A stretch of 64,000 nucleotides of DNA from the NCBI GenBank assembly GCA_002281575.1, contig NCGN01000007.1:96875-160874 (forward strand). The letters run 5' to 3'. Below the pieces are notes generated by a model that was not told the origin of the DNA, searched no databases, and worked only from the letters and a program-made list of their open reading frames with translations. Below, piece after piece: positions 43,759-53,466 of this stretch (position 1 is the first letter of the stretch; every line of letters begins with the position of its first letter). A program made the position numbers and the translations under genes. Origin of the DNA: Sphingobacteriia bacterium 28-36-52 (GTDB taxonomy: Bacteria > Bacteroidota > Bacteroidia > Chitinophagales > Chitinophagaceae).

Positions 43759-46131
43759 TTATATCCGAATATTCAGTGCGAGCATAAAGTTTCTTCCAGC
43801 CATTGGGTAATAAAAATTTTCTGTAATTACCCCTCCTCCAGCAAAATAGCTAAAAGTATATCCATTTGGTTCATACTTTTTATTGTAGAGGTTGTTCAGC
43901 TGAAAAATTAATTGTGCTTCTTTTAATAATTTATTCTTGATGGTATAAATGGCTCTAAAGTCTTGCGTGTAAAATCCATTTAGTTTTCTTTGTTCGTTTT
44001 GGGTGTTGTCTAAGTATTGGTTGCTTACCCATTTATTTAATAAACTCAATTCAAGTTGTTGTATTGGTGTAAAGTTGATTCCTAATGCAGCAACCAATGT
44101 AGGTGAAAAAGAAATGTCTTTATTACGGTGCTCAAAACTGAGTTGTCCGCCATTATCATAATCGTCTATATATTCAGTAAAAGCTTTGATTTTATTCTTA
44201 CTAAGGCTAATATTTCCGTTAATATTTAACCAATTTTTTACGGCAGCAGCTGCTTGTATTTCTATACCTGCTCTGTAACTATTGGGTATATTGGTTCTGG
44301 TATAGGCTCCCACATCATTAATAGCACCTGTTAAAACCAGTTGGTTATTATACTTCATATAATAGGCAGTTAGGCCCAAAGAATATTTGCTATTTTTTTG
44401 TTCAATTCCTAATTCCCAATCGTGTAAGGTTTCATGTGTAGGTTGATTTATTTGACTAGCCTGAAAATCGTCTCTATTGGGCTCTTTACGTGCAACAGCA
44501 TAACTGATATAACCACTCCAATTATTTTTGTTGTAGGCAATACCAGCTTTTGGGTTAAAGAATGTGAACGATCTACTGATATTTAATGTTGGATTATCAC
44601 TAAATCCATTCATGCTATGTTTAACAGTTCTTAGTTGTAAGTCGGTAAAAAGCGAAATGTTTTTTGCAATAGGGTATTGCCATTTTGCATATATATTGGC
44701 ATCGTTTTTTGTAGCAGGTAAATCATAATATTTATATCCGCTTGGTACCGTTCCAACTTCCATAAATGGAATGGTGCCGAAGTGAGTTCCATTGTAAACA
44801 GACCAGCCTCCACCTATAGTAAATTCATGTTTGTTTTTCTTGTATTGTAAAGAAATGATTTGACCATAAAAATCATTGTCTAGCCAACGCTGCCTTACTA
44901 AATTGGTTCTGGTTATGGTGTTGCCAGCAACTACTGCATTTGGAAGTCCATACCTAGAAAAACGTTGGTCTGCTTTATATTCTTCATAATAGCCATTTCC
45001 TTTTGTTAAAAAGAATGCGGTATTAAATGACCAATACTCATTAATGGCGGTATTGTAAAATAATTGGTAATGTGTTTGTGTGTAATTATCGGTTTGATTC
45101 TCGTATGGGCTTCCTGCTTTTTCAGTACCTGCAGGATTATTAGTGCGATCTGTTCTTAACAAGCTTTCAGCTACTCCATACCATGCTTGATAGGTTTTTT
45201 CTTTGCCTGAAAATATATTTAATCTGAGTGAAGATTTTTTGTTAAGGTAAGCAGCACTTATATAAAAAGACTTTAGATCACTGCTGGCCCTGTCTATGAA
45301 TCCATCACTGGTAATTTTGCTGACTCTTGCATCCAATGTAAAATGATTACCTATTAAGCCTGTACCTGCTTTAATGGTATTTTTTATGGTATTAAATGAG
45401 CCAATACTATTATTGAATTCTGTGTATGCTTTGCTATTGAATTCATTGGTACTCATATTGAGGGTTGCACCAAATGAACTGGCACCATTAGAAGAGGTTC
45501 CTGCTCCCCTCTGAATTTGTATACTATTAACGGAAGAGGAAAAGTCTGGTAGGTTTACAAAAAAAGTACCCATACTTTCTGCGTCATTATATGGGATACC
45601 ATTCAAGGTTACATTTATTCTTGTGGCATCTGTTCCCCTGATTCTTATTCCTGTATAACCCACCCCATTTCCTGCATCGGCATTAACTACCACAGCGGGT
45701 GTTTGATTTAATAAAAAAGGAATATCGGTTCCTAAGTTTAATTTATTAATGGCCGATTTATTTAAATTGGTTTTGGTAAAAGGGGAGCGATCGCTTGCTC
45801 TAATAGCTTTTACTTCTAATGGTTGAAGAAATAGTTGAAACGGCTTTAATTCAAAAATATGCAGTTTGTCAAAATTGGAGGGGATTGTAAAACTGCCGTT
45901 TTCGAAGCCAATACTGCTAATGGTTAAACTGCCAGGTTTAGGCACTGGTACTATGAATACTCCTTGCTCATTGGCACTAATTTGTCTGTTGCCAATGCTA
46001 ATGGTAGCTCCCGCAATAGGATTGCCACTGCCTTTTTCTACTACTTGGCCATTGAATGTGTTGGAACTGGTTTGTGCAGTAATCATTAAGCTGAAGAGCA
46101 TGATTGCTGTTGTTCCCATAATTTTTTTCAT
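43759..46131 (-). CDS. TonB-dependent receptor, thiamine-related
   Basis: Outer-membrane importer with a signal peptide (about 1-19), a carboxypeptidase-regulatory-like domain (FNGQVVEKGSGNPIAGATI, 25-100), a plug with IPFLLNQTPAVVVNADAG, YTGIRIRGTDATRINVTLNGIP and a barrel ending in the aromatic-rich PMAGRNFMLALNIRI. It is not SusC-like and has no SusD partner. A TPP riboswitch in its leader points to thiamine, thiamine phosphate or a precursor as cargo, in line with the thiamine-regulated outer-membrane receptors known in Bacteroidota. No thiamine biosynthesis gene lies nearby. Confidence 0.92.
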   Translation of the reverse strand: MKKIMGTTAIMLFSLMITAQTSSNTFNGQVVEKGSGNPIAGATISIGNRQISANEQGVFIVPVPKPGSLTISSIGFENGSFTIPSNFDKLHIFELKPFQLFLQPLEVKAIRASDRSPFTKTNLNKSAINKLNLGTDIPFLLNQTPAVVVNADAGNGVGYTGIRIRGTDATRINVTLNGIPYNDAESMGTFFVNLPDFSSSVNSIQIQRGAGTSSNGASSFGATLNMSTNEFNSKAYTEFNNSIGSFNTIKNTIKAGTGLIGNHFTLDARVSKITSDGFIDRASSDLKSFYISAAYLNKKSSLRLNIFSGKEKTYQAWYGVAESLLRTDRTNNPAGTEKAGSPYENQTDNYTQTHYQLFYNTAINEYWSFNTAFFLTKGNGYYEEYKADQRFSRYGLPNAVVAGNTITRTNLVRQRWLDNDFYGQIISLQYKKNKHEFTIGGGWSVYNGTHFGTIPFMEVGTVPSGYKYYDLPATKNDANIYAKWQYPIAKNISLFTDLQLRTVKHSMNGFSDNPTLNISRSFTFFNPKAGIAYNKNNWSGYISYAVARKEPNRDDFQASQINQPTHETLHDWELGIEQKNSKYSLGLTAYYMKYNNQLVLTGAINDVGAYTRTNIPNSYRAGIEIQAAAAVKNWLNINGNISLSKNKIKAFTEYIDDYDNGGQLSFEHRNKDISFSPTLVAALGINFTPIQQLELSLLNKWVSNQYLDNTQNEQRKLNGFYTQDFRAIYTIKNKLLKEAQLIFQLNNLYNKKYEPNGYTFSYFAGGGVITENFYYPMAGRNFMLALNIRI

Positions 46132-46201
46132 TTTTTAAATGGTTTAAAAATTAAATAATGGGAACAGGGAAATGCAATAGGAGAGGTATCCGAAAAATGT
46201 A

Positions 46202-46285
46202 TCACCTTCCCTTCGCAGGAATTACCCTGTTCAGGTTCAACGGGTATTTCTCAGCCGAACGAATAAAACGTTTAGCACCCCGAGG
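46202..46285 (-). promoter_or_regulatory. TPP riboswitch (THI element)
   Basis: The minus strand carries the conserved core in order: CTCGGGGTGC, the pyrimidine-sensing CGGCTGAGAAATACCC, GAACCTGAACAGGGTAAT and CCTGCGAAGGGAA. These are the P2, P3, P4 and P5 hallmarks of the TPP aptamer. It lies about 70 bases before the receptor start, so thiamine pyrophosphate should repress the gene. I see no classic terminator between aptamer and ATG, so control may act on translation. Confidence 0.93.
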
Positions 46286-46365
46286 ACTAAGTAAAAATAG
46301 TTCTTTCTTTTTTAAAGAGGGTGTAACTTTCTGGCTGTTCAACCGTTTTTATAAAAAATCTCGCT

Positions 46366-47094
46366 ATGAAGAAACAAATTCTACTCATTTTAAGTGCTTT
46401 CATATTTGCAACAAGCTTTGCACAAGATGAAAAAAAATTAGTGTTTGATGTAAATGCCCAAGAGCGTAAAGTAGGTCTATTTAACGGCATTGAAATTTCT
46501 GGAGCCATTAATTTGTTTATATCACAGGGAAAAGAAGCAGCCGTTGCTGTAAGTTCCAGTGAGCCTGAATTGTTAGACAAAATAAAGACCGTTGTAAGGA
46601 ACAATACATTGTACATATCCCTCGATACAAAGGGGATGAGTTGGAAAAAATGGGGCAATAATCAAATAAAAGCATACGTAACTTTCACCGATTTAATGAA
46701 GTTGGAAGCTTCTGGTGCTTGCAATATCAAATCGGCCGGTAAAATGAAATTGGATGAATTAAAAATGCAATTATCTGGTGCTAGTGATTTTACAGGCGAT
46801 CTTGAAATGGGCAATATTCGGATAGATTTAAGTGGTGCTTCACAAGTAAATTTAAAAGGGACAGCTGTTAAAGCTACTTATTTAGCAAGTGGAGCTAGTA
46901 GTATAAAGGCATTCGATTTTGCTGTAAATTTTTGTAAAATTGATGCAAGTGGAGCTTCTTCTGTTCGAGTTTTGGCTAATAAAGAAATTAGTGCAGAAGC
47001 AAGTGGGGCAAGCAGTATACAATACAAAGGGGAAGCAATGATTAAAGATTTTAACAGCAGTGGGGCTTCTTCAGTTAAGCGAAAATCAGACTAA
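46366..47094 (+). CDS. DUF2807 (GIN-domain) exported protein
   Basis: A signal peptide (about 1-19, ending TSFAQ) is followed by a DUF2807 right-handed beta-helix-like domain built of repeating strands. Its SGA(S/C) turns recur about seven times (EASGACNIKSAG, LSGASDFTGD, LSGASQVNLKG, ASGASSIKA, DASGASSVRV, ASGASSIQY, SSGASSVKR). It opens with FNGIEISGAINLFISQG. Proteins of this kind are numerous in the phylum and are thought to be periplasmic or surface-exposed, but no function is established. It is divergent from the riboswitch-controlled receptor. Confidence 0.85.
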   Translation: MKKQILLILSAFIFATSFAQDEKKLVFDVNAQERKVGLFNGIEISGAINLFISQGKEAAVAVSSSEPELLDKIKTVVRNNTLYISLDTKGMSWKKWGNNQIKAYVTFTDLMKLEASGACNIKSAGKMKLDELKMQLSGASDFTGDLEMGNIRIDLSGASQVNLKGTAVKATYLASGASSIKAFDFAVNFCKIDASGASSVRVLANKEISAEASGASSIQYKGEAMIKDFNSSGASSVKRKSD

Positions 47095-47107
47095 AAGTTA
47101 AATAATA

Positions 47108-47139
47108 TTTGGTTGCTAAGTTTCTAAAACCTACTTTTG
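47108..47139 (+). promoter_or_regulatory. Promoter of the initiator tRNA
   Basis: TTTG at 47108-47111 and TACTTTTG at 47132-47139, separated by 20 bases, match the phylum consensus. The mature tRNA begins 13 bases downstream. Confidence 0.7.
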
Positions 47140-47152
47140 CAACCCATTACAT

Positions 47153-47224
<72 letters not shown>

Positions 47225-47231
47225 CAGCTTG

Positions 47232-47257
47232 AAGGCCCTTATGGGGCCTTTTTTTAT
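47232..47257 (+). terminator. Terminator of the initiator tRNA
   Basis: AAGGCCC/GGGCCTT stem, short loop and a long T run directly after the tRNA. Confidence 0.85.
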
Positions 47258-47322
47258 GGATTTATATGAACTGCCTTTTTTGGCAGCAAGGAGATTGCGT
47301 AAATAATGATTAAATTGAATTG

Positions 47323-48195
47323 GTGAAAGCAGGTTTTGTAAATATTTTTGGTAAACCCAACGCGGGTAAAAGCACGCTCCTAAATGCATTGATAGGAGAG
47401 AAGATGGCAATTGTTTCTCCGAAGGTTCAAACAACCAGGCATCGGATCAAAGCATTTTTAAATAAGCCCGGCGAATACCAAATTATATTTTCTGATACCC
47501 CAGGCATTATTGATCCAAAGTATAAGCTGCATCAAAAAATGATGGATTCGGTAAAAGGTGCATTGGAAGATGCAGACTTAGCCTTATTAATGGTAGACGC
47601 CAATGATAATTTTGAAGAGTGTGATGCTATTTTTTCTGCACTTAAATTAAAAGTGCCGGCTTTACTTATTTTAAACAAAATTGATATTGCGGGAAATGGT
47701 AAAATAGCAGAAGCTGAAGCTTTTTTTGCGAATAAGTCCTATTGCAAACAATTGGTAAAAATTGGTGCGCTACAAAAATTACACCTCAATAAATTGTTGG
47801 CCGTCATTGTTGGAATGTTACCCGAAGGGGTTCCATTTTATAATGAAGACGATTTGAGTGATTTGCCAACTCGTTTTTTTGTATCGGAAATGATACGGGA
47901 AAAAATTTATGAATTGTTTGCAGATGAAATTCCTTACCACACTGCTGTATTAGTAAATGAATACAAAGACAAAAGGAATATTGTAAAAATTCAAGCAGAT
48001 ATTATTGTACATAGAGAAACACAAAAGGCAATCATAATTGGTGAGAAGGGAACCATGATAAGGCAAATTGGTATTCAAGCAAGAAGAGATATTGAAGCTT
48101 TTGTGCAGAAAAAAATATTTTTAGAGTTATTTGTAAAAGTGCGTCCTAAATGGCGCGACAATGACCTTCAATTAAAAGAATATGGTTATCAATAA
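47323..48195 (+). CDS. era: GTPase Era
   Basis: Ribosome-assembly GTPase that binds the 3' end of 16S rRNA. G motifs: G1 GKPNAGKSTLL, G2 around QTTRHR, G3 SDTPGI, G4 LNKIDI. The C-terminal KH domain includes VHRETQKAIIIGEKGTMIRQIG. The start is taken as the GTG at 47323, giving MKAGFVNIFG as in relatives; the adjacent TTG at 47320 is the alternative. Length is 290 residues. It is followed by der in the same direction, 36 bases on. Confidence 0.95.
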   Translation: MKAGFVNIFGKPNAGKSTLLNALIGEKMAIVSPKVQTTRHRIKAFLNKPGEYQIIFSDTPGIIDPKYKLHQKMMDSVKGALEDADLALLMVDANDNFEECDAIFSALKLKVPALLILNKIDIAGNGKIAEAEAFFANKSYCKQLVKIGALQKLHLNKLLAVIVGMLPEGVPFYNEDDLSDLPTRFFVSEMIREKIYELFADEIPYHTAVLVNEYKDKRNIVKIQADIIVHRETQKAIIIGEKGTMIRQIGIQARRDIEAFVQKKIFLELFVKVRPKWRDNDLQLKEYGYQ

Positions 48196-48231
48196 AAAGA
48201 TAACTGATTACCTCAATTAGAATTATACAAA

Positions 48232-49545
48232 ATGAGTTACACTGTAGCAATTGTTGGAAGACCCAATGTAGGAAAAAGCACTTTCTTTAATCGTTTATTA
48301 GAACAGCGTAAAGCTATTGTAGACGATATTAGTGGTGTAACACGCGATCGCCAATATGGTGTTGCAGACTGGAATGGAAAATCCTTTAACCTTATAGATA
48401 CTGGTGGTTTTGTTCCACAAAGCGAAGACATTTTTGAAGTTGAAATACGCAAACAAGTAAAGATTGCAATAGATGAAGCCAATGCCATCATTTTTATGGT
48501 AGATGTGGCAACAGGTATTACAGACTTAGATGAAGCCATGGCCGATTTATTGCGTAGAAGCAGTAAGCCTGTATTTGTTGTGGTAAATAAAGTAGATAAT
48601 GGAACAAGAGAATTAGAAGCAACCGAGTTTTATAGTTTAGGATTCGAGCACACTTTTTTTATCAGCAGTATTTCAGGAAGCGGTACAGGAGACCTGTTAG
48701 ACGCGGTGGTTGCTAATATTACCGATGAAGAAGGTCAGGAAAATCCCCTTGATAATGAATTACCCAAGTTTGCCATTATTGGGCAACCCAATGTAGGCAA
48801 GTCATCTTTATTAAACGCGCTGGTAGGAGAAGAAAGAACAATCGTAAGTAATATAGCTGGAACAACTAGAGATACCATTCATACCCACTATAAACTTTTT
48901 CAGAAAGAGTTTATGCTAATAGATACGGCTGGTATTAGAAAGAAAAGTAAAGAGAAAGATGATCTTGAATTCTATTCTATTATCAGGGCCATTAAAGCAA
49001 TGGATGAAGCGGATGTATGTTTATTGGTAATTGATGCACACAAGGGAATTACCGCACAAGATATTACCATATTTAGTTTAGCTGCAAGAAAGGGTAAGGG
49101 CATTGTTATGCTGGTGAATAAATGGGACTTAATTGAAAAGGAAACCAATACTGCTCGCGATTATGAAAAAGTGCTCAAGCAAAAAATGGCTCCATTTAAT
49201 GATGTGCCTATCTTATTTATTTCTGTTACAGAAAAAACCAGGATTTTTAAAGCAATCGAAACTGGCTTAGCGGTGTACGAGAACCGATGCAGAAAAGTAA
49301 CTACTTCTGTATTAAATGAAGTGATGCTTAAAGCAGTAGAAAGTTATCATGCACCTGTGGTTCGTGGTCATTCTATTAAAATCAAGTTTGTAACTCAGTT
49401 ACCTACTCCAGTTCCTTCATTTGCCTTTTTTACCAATTTCCCAGAAGACATTAAAATGCCCTATAGAAACTACTTAGAAAATCAATTAAGAGCCAATTTT
49501 GACTTTAAAGGGGTTCCAATTCGTATTTTCTTTAGAAAAAAGTAA
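48232..49545 (+). CDS. der: Ribosome-associated GTPase Der (EngA)
   Basis: Double-GTPase needed for 50S subunit maturation. The first G domain has GRPNVGKSTFFN, DTGGF and VNKVD; the second has GQPNVGKSSLLN, DTAGIRKKSK and VNKWDLIEK. A C-terminal KH-like domain follows (about 350-437). Length is 437 residues, normal. It probably forms an assembly-factor operon with era. Confidence 0.96.
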   Translation: MSYTVAIVGRPNVGKSTFFNRLLEQRKAIVDDISGVTRDRQYGVADWNGKSFNLIDTGGFVPQSEDIFEVEIRKQVKIAIDEANAIIFMVDVATGITDLDEAMADLLRRSSKPVFVVVNKVDNGTRELEATEFYSLGFEHTFFISSISGSGTGDLLDAVVANITDEEGQENPLDNELPKFAIIGQPNVGKSSLLNALVGEERTIVSNIAGTTRDTIHTHYKLFQKEFMLIDTAGIRKKSKEKDDLEFYSIIRAIKAMDEADVCLLVIDAHKGITAQDITIFSLAARKGKGIVMLVNKWDLIEKETNTARDYEKVLKQKMAPFNDVPILFISVTEKTRIFKAIETGLAVYENRCRKVTTSVLNEVMLKAVESYHAPVVRGHSIKIKFVTQLPTPVPSFAFFTNFPEDIKMPYRNYLENQLRANFDFKGVPIRIFFRKK

Positions 49546-49560
49546 AAATTTTAGGAAAAT

Positions 49561-49593
49561 TTTGGCTTTAATACCCTAATTGCCCTATTTTTG
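49561..49593 (+). promoter_or_regulatory. Promoter of the heptad-repeat lipoprotein
   Basis: TTTG at 49561-49564 and TATTTTTG at 49586-49593, 21 bases apart, fit the phylum consensus. The start codon is 32 bases downstream. Confidence 0.65.
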
Positions 49594-49625
49594 CAACCAA
49601 ATAAAAAAAACCAAAAACAAGTACA

Positions 49626-49808
49626 ATGAAAAAAGTATTCGCAATTCTAGCTGTAGCAGGTTTAATGACTGCTTGTAACAACGCTGAAACAACTGATGCA
49701 ACTGCTGACACTGCTGCTGCAACTGTAGACACTGCTGCTGCAACTGTTGACACAACTGCTGCTACTGTTGATACAACTGCTGCTGCTGTTGATACAACCA
49801 AGAAATAA
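49626..49808 (+). CDS. Small Thr/Ala/Asp heptad-repeat lipoprotein
   Basis: Sixty residues: a lipoprotein signal with lipobox MTAC (Cys17), then a low-complexity mature part containing four consecutive seven-residue units (TAAATVD, TAAATVD, TTAATVD, TTAAAVD) ending in TTKK. The repeats lie on nearly identical 21-base DNA units. It has its own promoter and a strong terminator, so it is an independent, probably well-expressed gene. The other strand is also open for 77 codons, but this follows from the repeat. The heptads are not a leucine-zipper type. Function unknown; a small outer-membrane lipoprotein is plausible. Confidence 0.75.
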   Translation: MKKVFAILAVAGLMTACNNAETTDATADTAAATVDTAAATVDTTAATVDTTAAAVDTTKK

Positions 49809-49852
49809 GTTAATACAAGTACTAGTTACTAATATTACTTCTTGCAAGAAGG

Positions 49853-49884
49853 TCCTCCCGATAACAATCGGGAGGATTTTTTTT
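49853..49884 (+). terminator. Strong Rho-independent terminator
   Basis: A ten-base perfect stem TCCTCCCGAT/ATCGGGAGGA with loop AACA is followed by eight T. The CCCGAT/ATCGGG core also appears in the anticodon arms of both tRNA-Ala remnants near 23.1-23.6 kb. Confidence 0.92.
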
Positions 49885-50004
49885 GTGCCAGTTTGTACCA
49901 AAAACTGGGTTGTTGAACAGATGGCATTAATATTGTTTCTTTACTCCTTTTAATAATGGAAATTTTTTCATTTCATTTTTGTGACAATTTGACCCTAGTA
50001 GCAT

Positions 50005-52407
50005 ATGGATAAGCGTAAATTAATTTTTAAGTCTGAAGATGAGACCGATTTTATGCCAATTATTCCCATCAATGAACAGGAAGGGGATCTAGACAATAAT
50101 TTGGTTATTCCTGATGAATTACCCATTCTTCCATTAAGAAATACGGTATTGTTTCCTGGAGTAGTTTTACCTATAACTGTTGGTAGAGATAAGAGCATCA
50201 AAGCAGTAAGTGATGTGTATAAAACAGACAAATTGATTGGAGTAATAGCACAGAAAGATGCTAATATAGAAGAGCCAGAACCCAAAGACCTTTGTAAAAT
50301 TGGCACAGTTGCTAAAATTGTCAAGCTAATTAAAATGCCTGATGGCGGAACTACTATTATTATTCAAGGCAAAAAGCGTTTTGAGTGGATGGAAATGTTG
50401 AGTGATGATCCTTATTTCAAAGCTAGTATTCAATTGTTTACAGAAGCGGATGCGCCTGACACAGAAGACTTCAAAGCTTATGTTAGTACCATAAAGGATT
50501 TGGCTGCTCAAATTATTCACCTCTCCCCCAATTTGCCAACAGAAGCTTCTATTATTCTAAAGAATATAGAGAACCCCGCTTTTTTAATCAATTTTGTTAG
50601 CAGCAATTTAAACAGCGATTTACAAGAGAAACAACAACTTTTAGAAATAAATGATGTTAATGATCGTGCCATAAAATTAGTTCATATTCTTCAACGTGAA
50701 TTACAATTTGCAGAACTAAAAGATAAAGTAACCAACAAAACTAGAACGGAATTAGATAAACAGCAACGCGATTATTTTCTTCAGCAACAACTCAAAAGTA
50801 TTAAAGAAGAATTGGGCGGAGACACTAATGAAAGAGAGATTGCTGAAATGAAGAAGAAGGCCGAAACAAAAAAGTGGCCTGAAGCTGCAAAAAATGCCTT
50901 TAAAACTGGTATTCAAAAGTTAGAAAGAATGCATGCGTCTACACCAGATTATTCAGTGGTGTATAATCATTTAGACTTAATGCTAGATCTTCCTTGGGAT
51001 GAATATACCAATGACAACTACGATTTAAAGAATGCTAAGAAAGTATTAGACATTGACCATTATGGCATGACTAAAATTAAAAGCAGGATATTAGAATACT
51101 TGGCTGTTTTGAAATTGAAGGGAGACATGAAAAGTCCAATACTTTGTTTTTTAGGTCCTCCAGGTATTGGTAAAACCTCTTTGGGAAAATCTATTGCACA
51201 TGCAATTGGAAGAAAATATGTGCGATTAAGTTTGGGTGGTTTACACGACGAAAGTGAAATCAGGGGGCATAGAAAAACTTATATTGGTGCTATGCCTGGA
51301 AGAATTTTGCAAAATATTCGAAAGTGCAAAACGTCTAATCCGGTGATGATTTTAGATGAGATTGATAAGATAGGTTCGGACCACAGAGGAGACCCATCAT
51401 CTGCCTTATTAGAAGTGTTAGACCCTGAACAGAACCATACTTTTTACGATAATTATTTAGAATTAGAATACGATTTAAGTAAAGTACTTTTCATAGCTAC
51501 TGCCAATAATCTACAAAATATTCAGCCGGCTTTAAGAGATCGATTAGAGATTATTGATTTAAGTGGATATGCAATTGAAGAAAAAGTAGAAATAGCCAAA
51601 CGCCATTTGGTGCCTAAGCAAAAAGAAGCCCATGGTTTAGCTAAAGTAAACTTTAAAATAAACGACAAGGTTTTAGAAAAAGTAATTGAGCAATATACTA
51701 GAGAGAGTGGGGTAAGAGAATTGGATCGTCAGCTTGCTTCTATTATGCGTTTTCAAGCGAAGGAAATGGCATTAAAAGAAAAAGTAAAATTGAATTTAAC
51801 GGCTGCTGATGTTGAGAAGATATTGGGTCAACAACGATACAGCAATGAAATTTATAAAACAGCCAATATGGCTGGAGTAGTGGTAGGGTTAGCTTGGACT
51901 TATGTGGGAGGAGATATTCTATTCATTGAAACCATTTTAAGTGATGGGAAAGGTGAATTGAAATTGACTGGTAATTTGGGCAATGTAATGAAAGAAAGTG
52001 CAACAACTGCTTTAAGTTATATTCAAGCTAATTACAAAAAACTAGGCATAGATCCTGAATTGTTTAAGAACAAGAATATTCATATTCACGTTCCGGAAGG
52101 TGCAGTTCCAAAAGATGGACCTAGTGCTGGTATTACCATGTTAACTTCTATTTCTTCTGCTTTTACAGGAAGAAAGGTAAAACCATTCTTAGCAATGACT
52201 GGTGAAATTACGCTTCGCGGTCAAGTGTTACCAGTAGGTGGAATTAAAGAAAAAGTGTTGGCGGCAAAACGTGCAGGGTTAAAGGAAATAGTACTTTGTC
52301 ACTTGAATCAAAAAGATGTGTCCGAAATAGACAGTAGTTTTATTAAAGGACTACATTTCCAATATGTTAAAACCATGCAACAGGTTGTTGATTATGCGCT
52401 TGTATAG
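50005..52407 (+). CDS. lon: ATP-dependent protease Lon
   Basis: Cytosolic AAA+ serine protease that degrades damaged and regulatory proteins. It contains an N-terminal substrate-binding LON domain ([14 protein letters not shown]), a coiled-coil stretch, the Walker [14 protein letters not shown] (Lys390), Walker [11 protein letters not shown], and a protease domain with the catalytic dyad Ser707 ([10 protein letters not shown]) and Lys750 ([14 protein letters not shown]), 43 residues apart as in E. coli. At 800 residues it is full length. porQ follows after 18 bases. Confidence 0.97.
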   Translation: MDKRKLIFKSEDETDFMPIIPINEQEGDLDNNLVIPDELPILPLRNTVLFPGVVLPITVGRDKSIKAVSDVYKTDKLIGVIAQKDANIEEPEPKDLCKIGTVAKIVKLIKMPDGGTTIIIQGKKRFEWMEMLSDDPYFKASIQLFTEADAPDTEDFKAYVSTIKDLAAQIIHLSPNLPTEASIILKNIENPAFLINFVSSNLNSDLQEKQQLLEINDVNDRAIKLVHILQRELQFAELKDKVTNKTRTELDKQQRDYFLQQQLKSIKEELGGDTNEREIAEMKKKAETKKWPEAAKNAFKTGIQKLERMHASTPDYSVVYNHLDLMLDLPWDEYTNDNYDLKNAKKVLDIDHYGMTKIKSRILEYLAVLKLKGDMKSPILCFLGPPGIGKTSLGKSIAHAIGRKYVRLSLGGLHDESEIRGHRKTYIGAMPGRILQNIRKCKTSNPVMILDEIDKIGSDHRGDPSSALLEVLDPEQNHTFYDNYLELEYDLSKVLFIATANNLQNIQPALRDRLEIIDLSGYAIEEKVEIAKRHLVPKQKEAHGLAKVNFKINDKVLEKVIEQYTRESGVRELDRQLASIMRFQAKEMALKEKVKLNLTAADVEKILGQQRYSNEIYKTANMAGVVVGLAWTYVGGDILFIETILSDGKGELKLTGNLGNVMKESATTALSYIQANYKKLGIDPELFKNKNIHIHVPEGAVPKDGPSAGITMLTSISSAFTGRKVKPFLAMTGEITLRGQVLPVGGIKEKVLAAKRAGLKEIVLCHLNQKDVSEIDSSFIKGLHFQYVKTMQQVVDYALV

Positions 52408-52425
52408 TTGTAGTTTTAATATGGA

Positions 52426-53454
52426 ATGACAATCAAGAAACTTGTAATAAGTATATGCTTTTTTGTTGCCACCGAGTCTTTTTCTCAAACACTCGGTGGC
52501 AATGCTGTTTATAATTTTCTCTCACAACCTGGCTCTGCTCAATTGTCTGCTTTAGGCGGAATAAATATTAGTAGTCAAAGCAATGATGTTTCTCTGGGTT
52601 TAGGAAATCCGGCTTTACTACGAAAAAGCATGCACCAACAAATAGCCACATCCTTTAATGGTTTTTTAGCAGGTATTAGTAATTATAGCGCAGTTACTTC
52701 TTATTTTCAGGAACGACATCAAATAAGTTGGGGACTGGGGTTACAATATTTGCATTATGGTAATATTACTCAAACCGATGCAGCAGGTTCTATATTGGGT
52801 ACATTTAAACCCAATGATTTTGCCATTCAATTCCTCATGAGTAAACAGTACAATAACTATTTTTATATAGGTGCTGCGGCTAAGTTTATTCAAAGTAATT
52901 ATGGATTGTACCGTTCATCGGGCATTGCCATGGATATTGGACTTACTTATACTGACACAGCAAATCAATTTCAAGCAGCCATTGCCATAAAAAATATGGG
53001 AACCCAACTAAGTACTTATGGCGGTGCTGCCAAAGAAGAATTGCCTTTTGATTTACAAGCTGGAATAAGCAAAAGACTTGAAAATGCGCCTCTGCAGTTT
53101 TCCTTAACAGCTCATAATTTACACAAGTTAAAAATACTTTATAATGACACTGCATTTAATGCATCGGAAGGCGATTTAAGAACCGCTGGCTTGTTGCAAA
53201 AAACTTTTGCCCACCTCATATTTGCTGCACAGTTTTATCTAAATGATAAAATAGAAATCAATTTGGGCTATAATTTTTTAAGACGACAAGACCTCAATAT
53301 ATTTAATGCTACTAGTGGATTGAATGGACTCACTGCTGGCGCAGGGTTCTTGCATAAAAAACTACATATTCGTTACGCAACTGGCTTTTACCAGCAGAAA
53401 GTCTTCCATCAGTTTACCCTCAATTTCAATTTCGCAGGGAATAGCCTTAATTAA
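52426..53454 (+). CDS. porQ: Type IX secretion system protein PorQ
   Basis: Outer-membrane beta-barrel component of the type IX secretion system, known to work with PorU, PorV and PorZ in the attachment complex that processes and anchors cargo. Signal peptide about 1-20 (ending ESFSQ), then the family opening LGGNAVYNFLSQPGSAQLSALGGINIS and NDVSLGLGNPALL, repeated amphipathic strands, and a C-terminal barrel strand. Length is 342 residues. It links to the T9SS-targeted giant protein at 11.2-19.9 kb. Co-transcription with lon is likely from the spacing. Confidence 0.9.
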   Translation: MTIKKLVISICFFVATESFSQTLGGNAVYNFLSQPGSAQLSALGGINISSQSNDVSLGLGNPALLRKSMHQQIATSFNGFLAGISNYSAVTSYFQERHQISWGLGLQYLHYGNITQTDAAGSILGTFKPNDFAIQFLMSKQYNNYFYIGAAAKFIQSNYGLYRSSGIAMDIGLTYTDTANQFQAAIAIKNMGTQLSTYGGAAKEELPFDLQAGISKRLENAPLQFSLTAHNLHKLKILYNDTAFNASEGDLRTAGLLQKTFAHLIFAAQFYLNDKIEINLGYNFLRRQDLNIFNATSGLNGLTAGAGFLHKKLHIRYATGFYQQKVFHQFTLNFNFAGNSLN

Positions 53455-53466
53455 AACAACTTATAA

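Noticed and set aside
46158..46430. 90-codon plus-strand frame upstream of the DUF2807 gene
   Set aside because: It is the antisense of the TPP riboswitch and overlaps the signal peptide of the real gene.
49568..49801. 77-codon minus-strand frame opposite the heptad lipoprotein
   Set aside because: It is open only because the 21-base repeats lack stops on either strand; there is no signal or family match.
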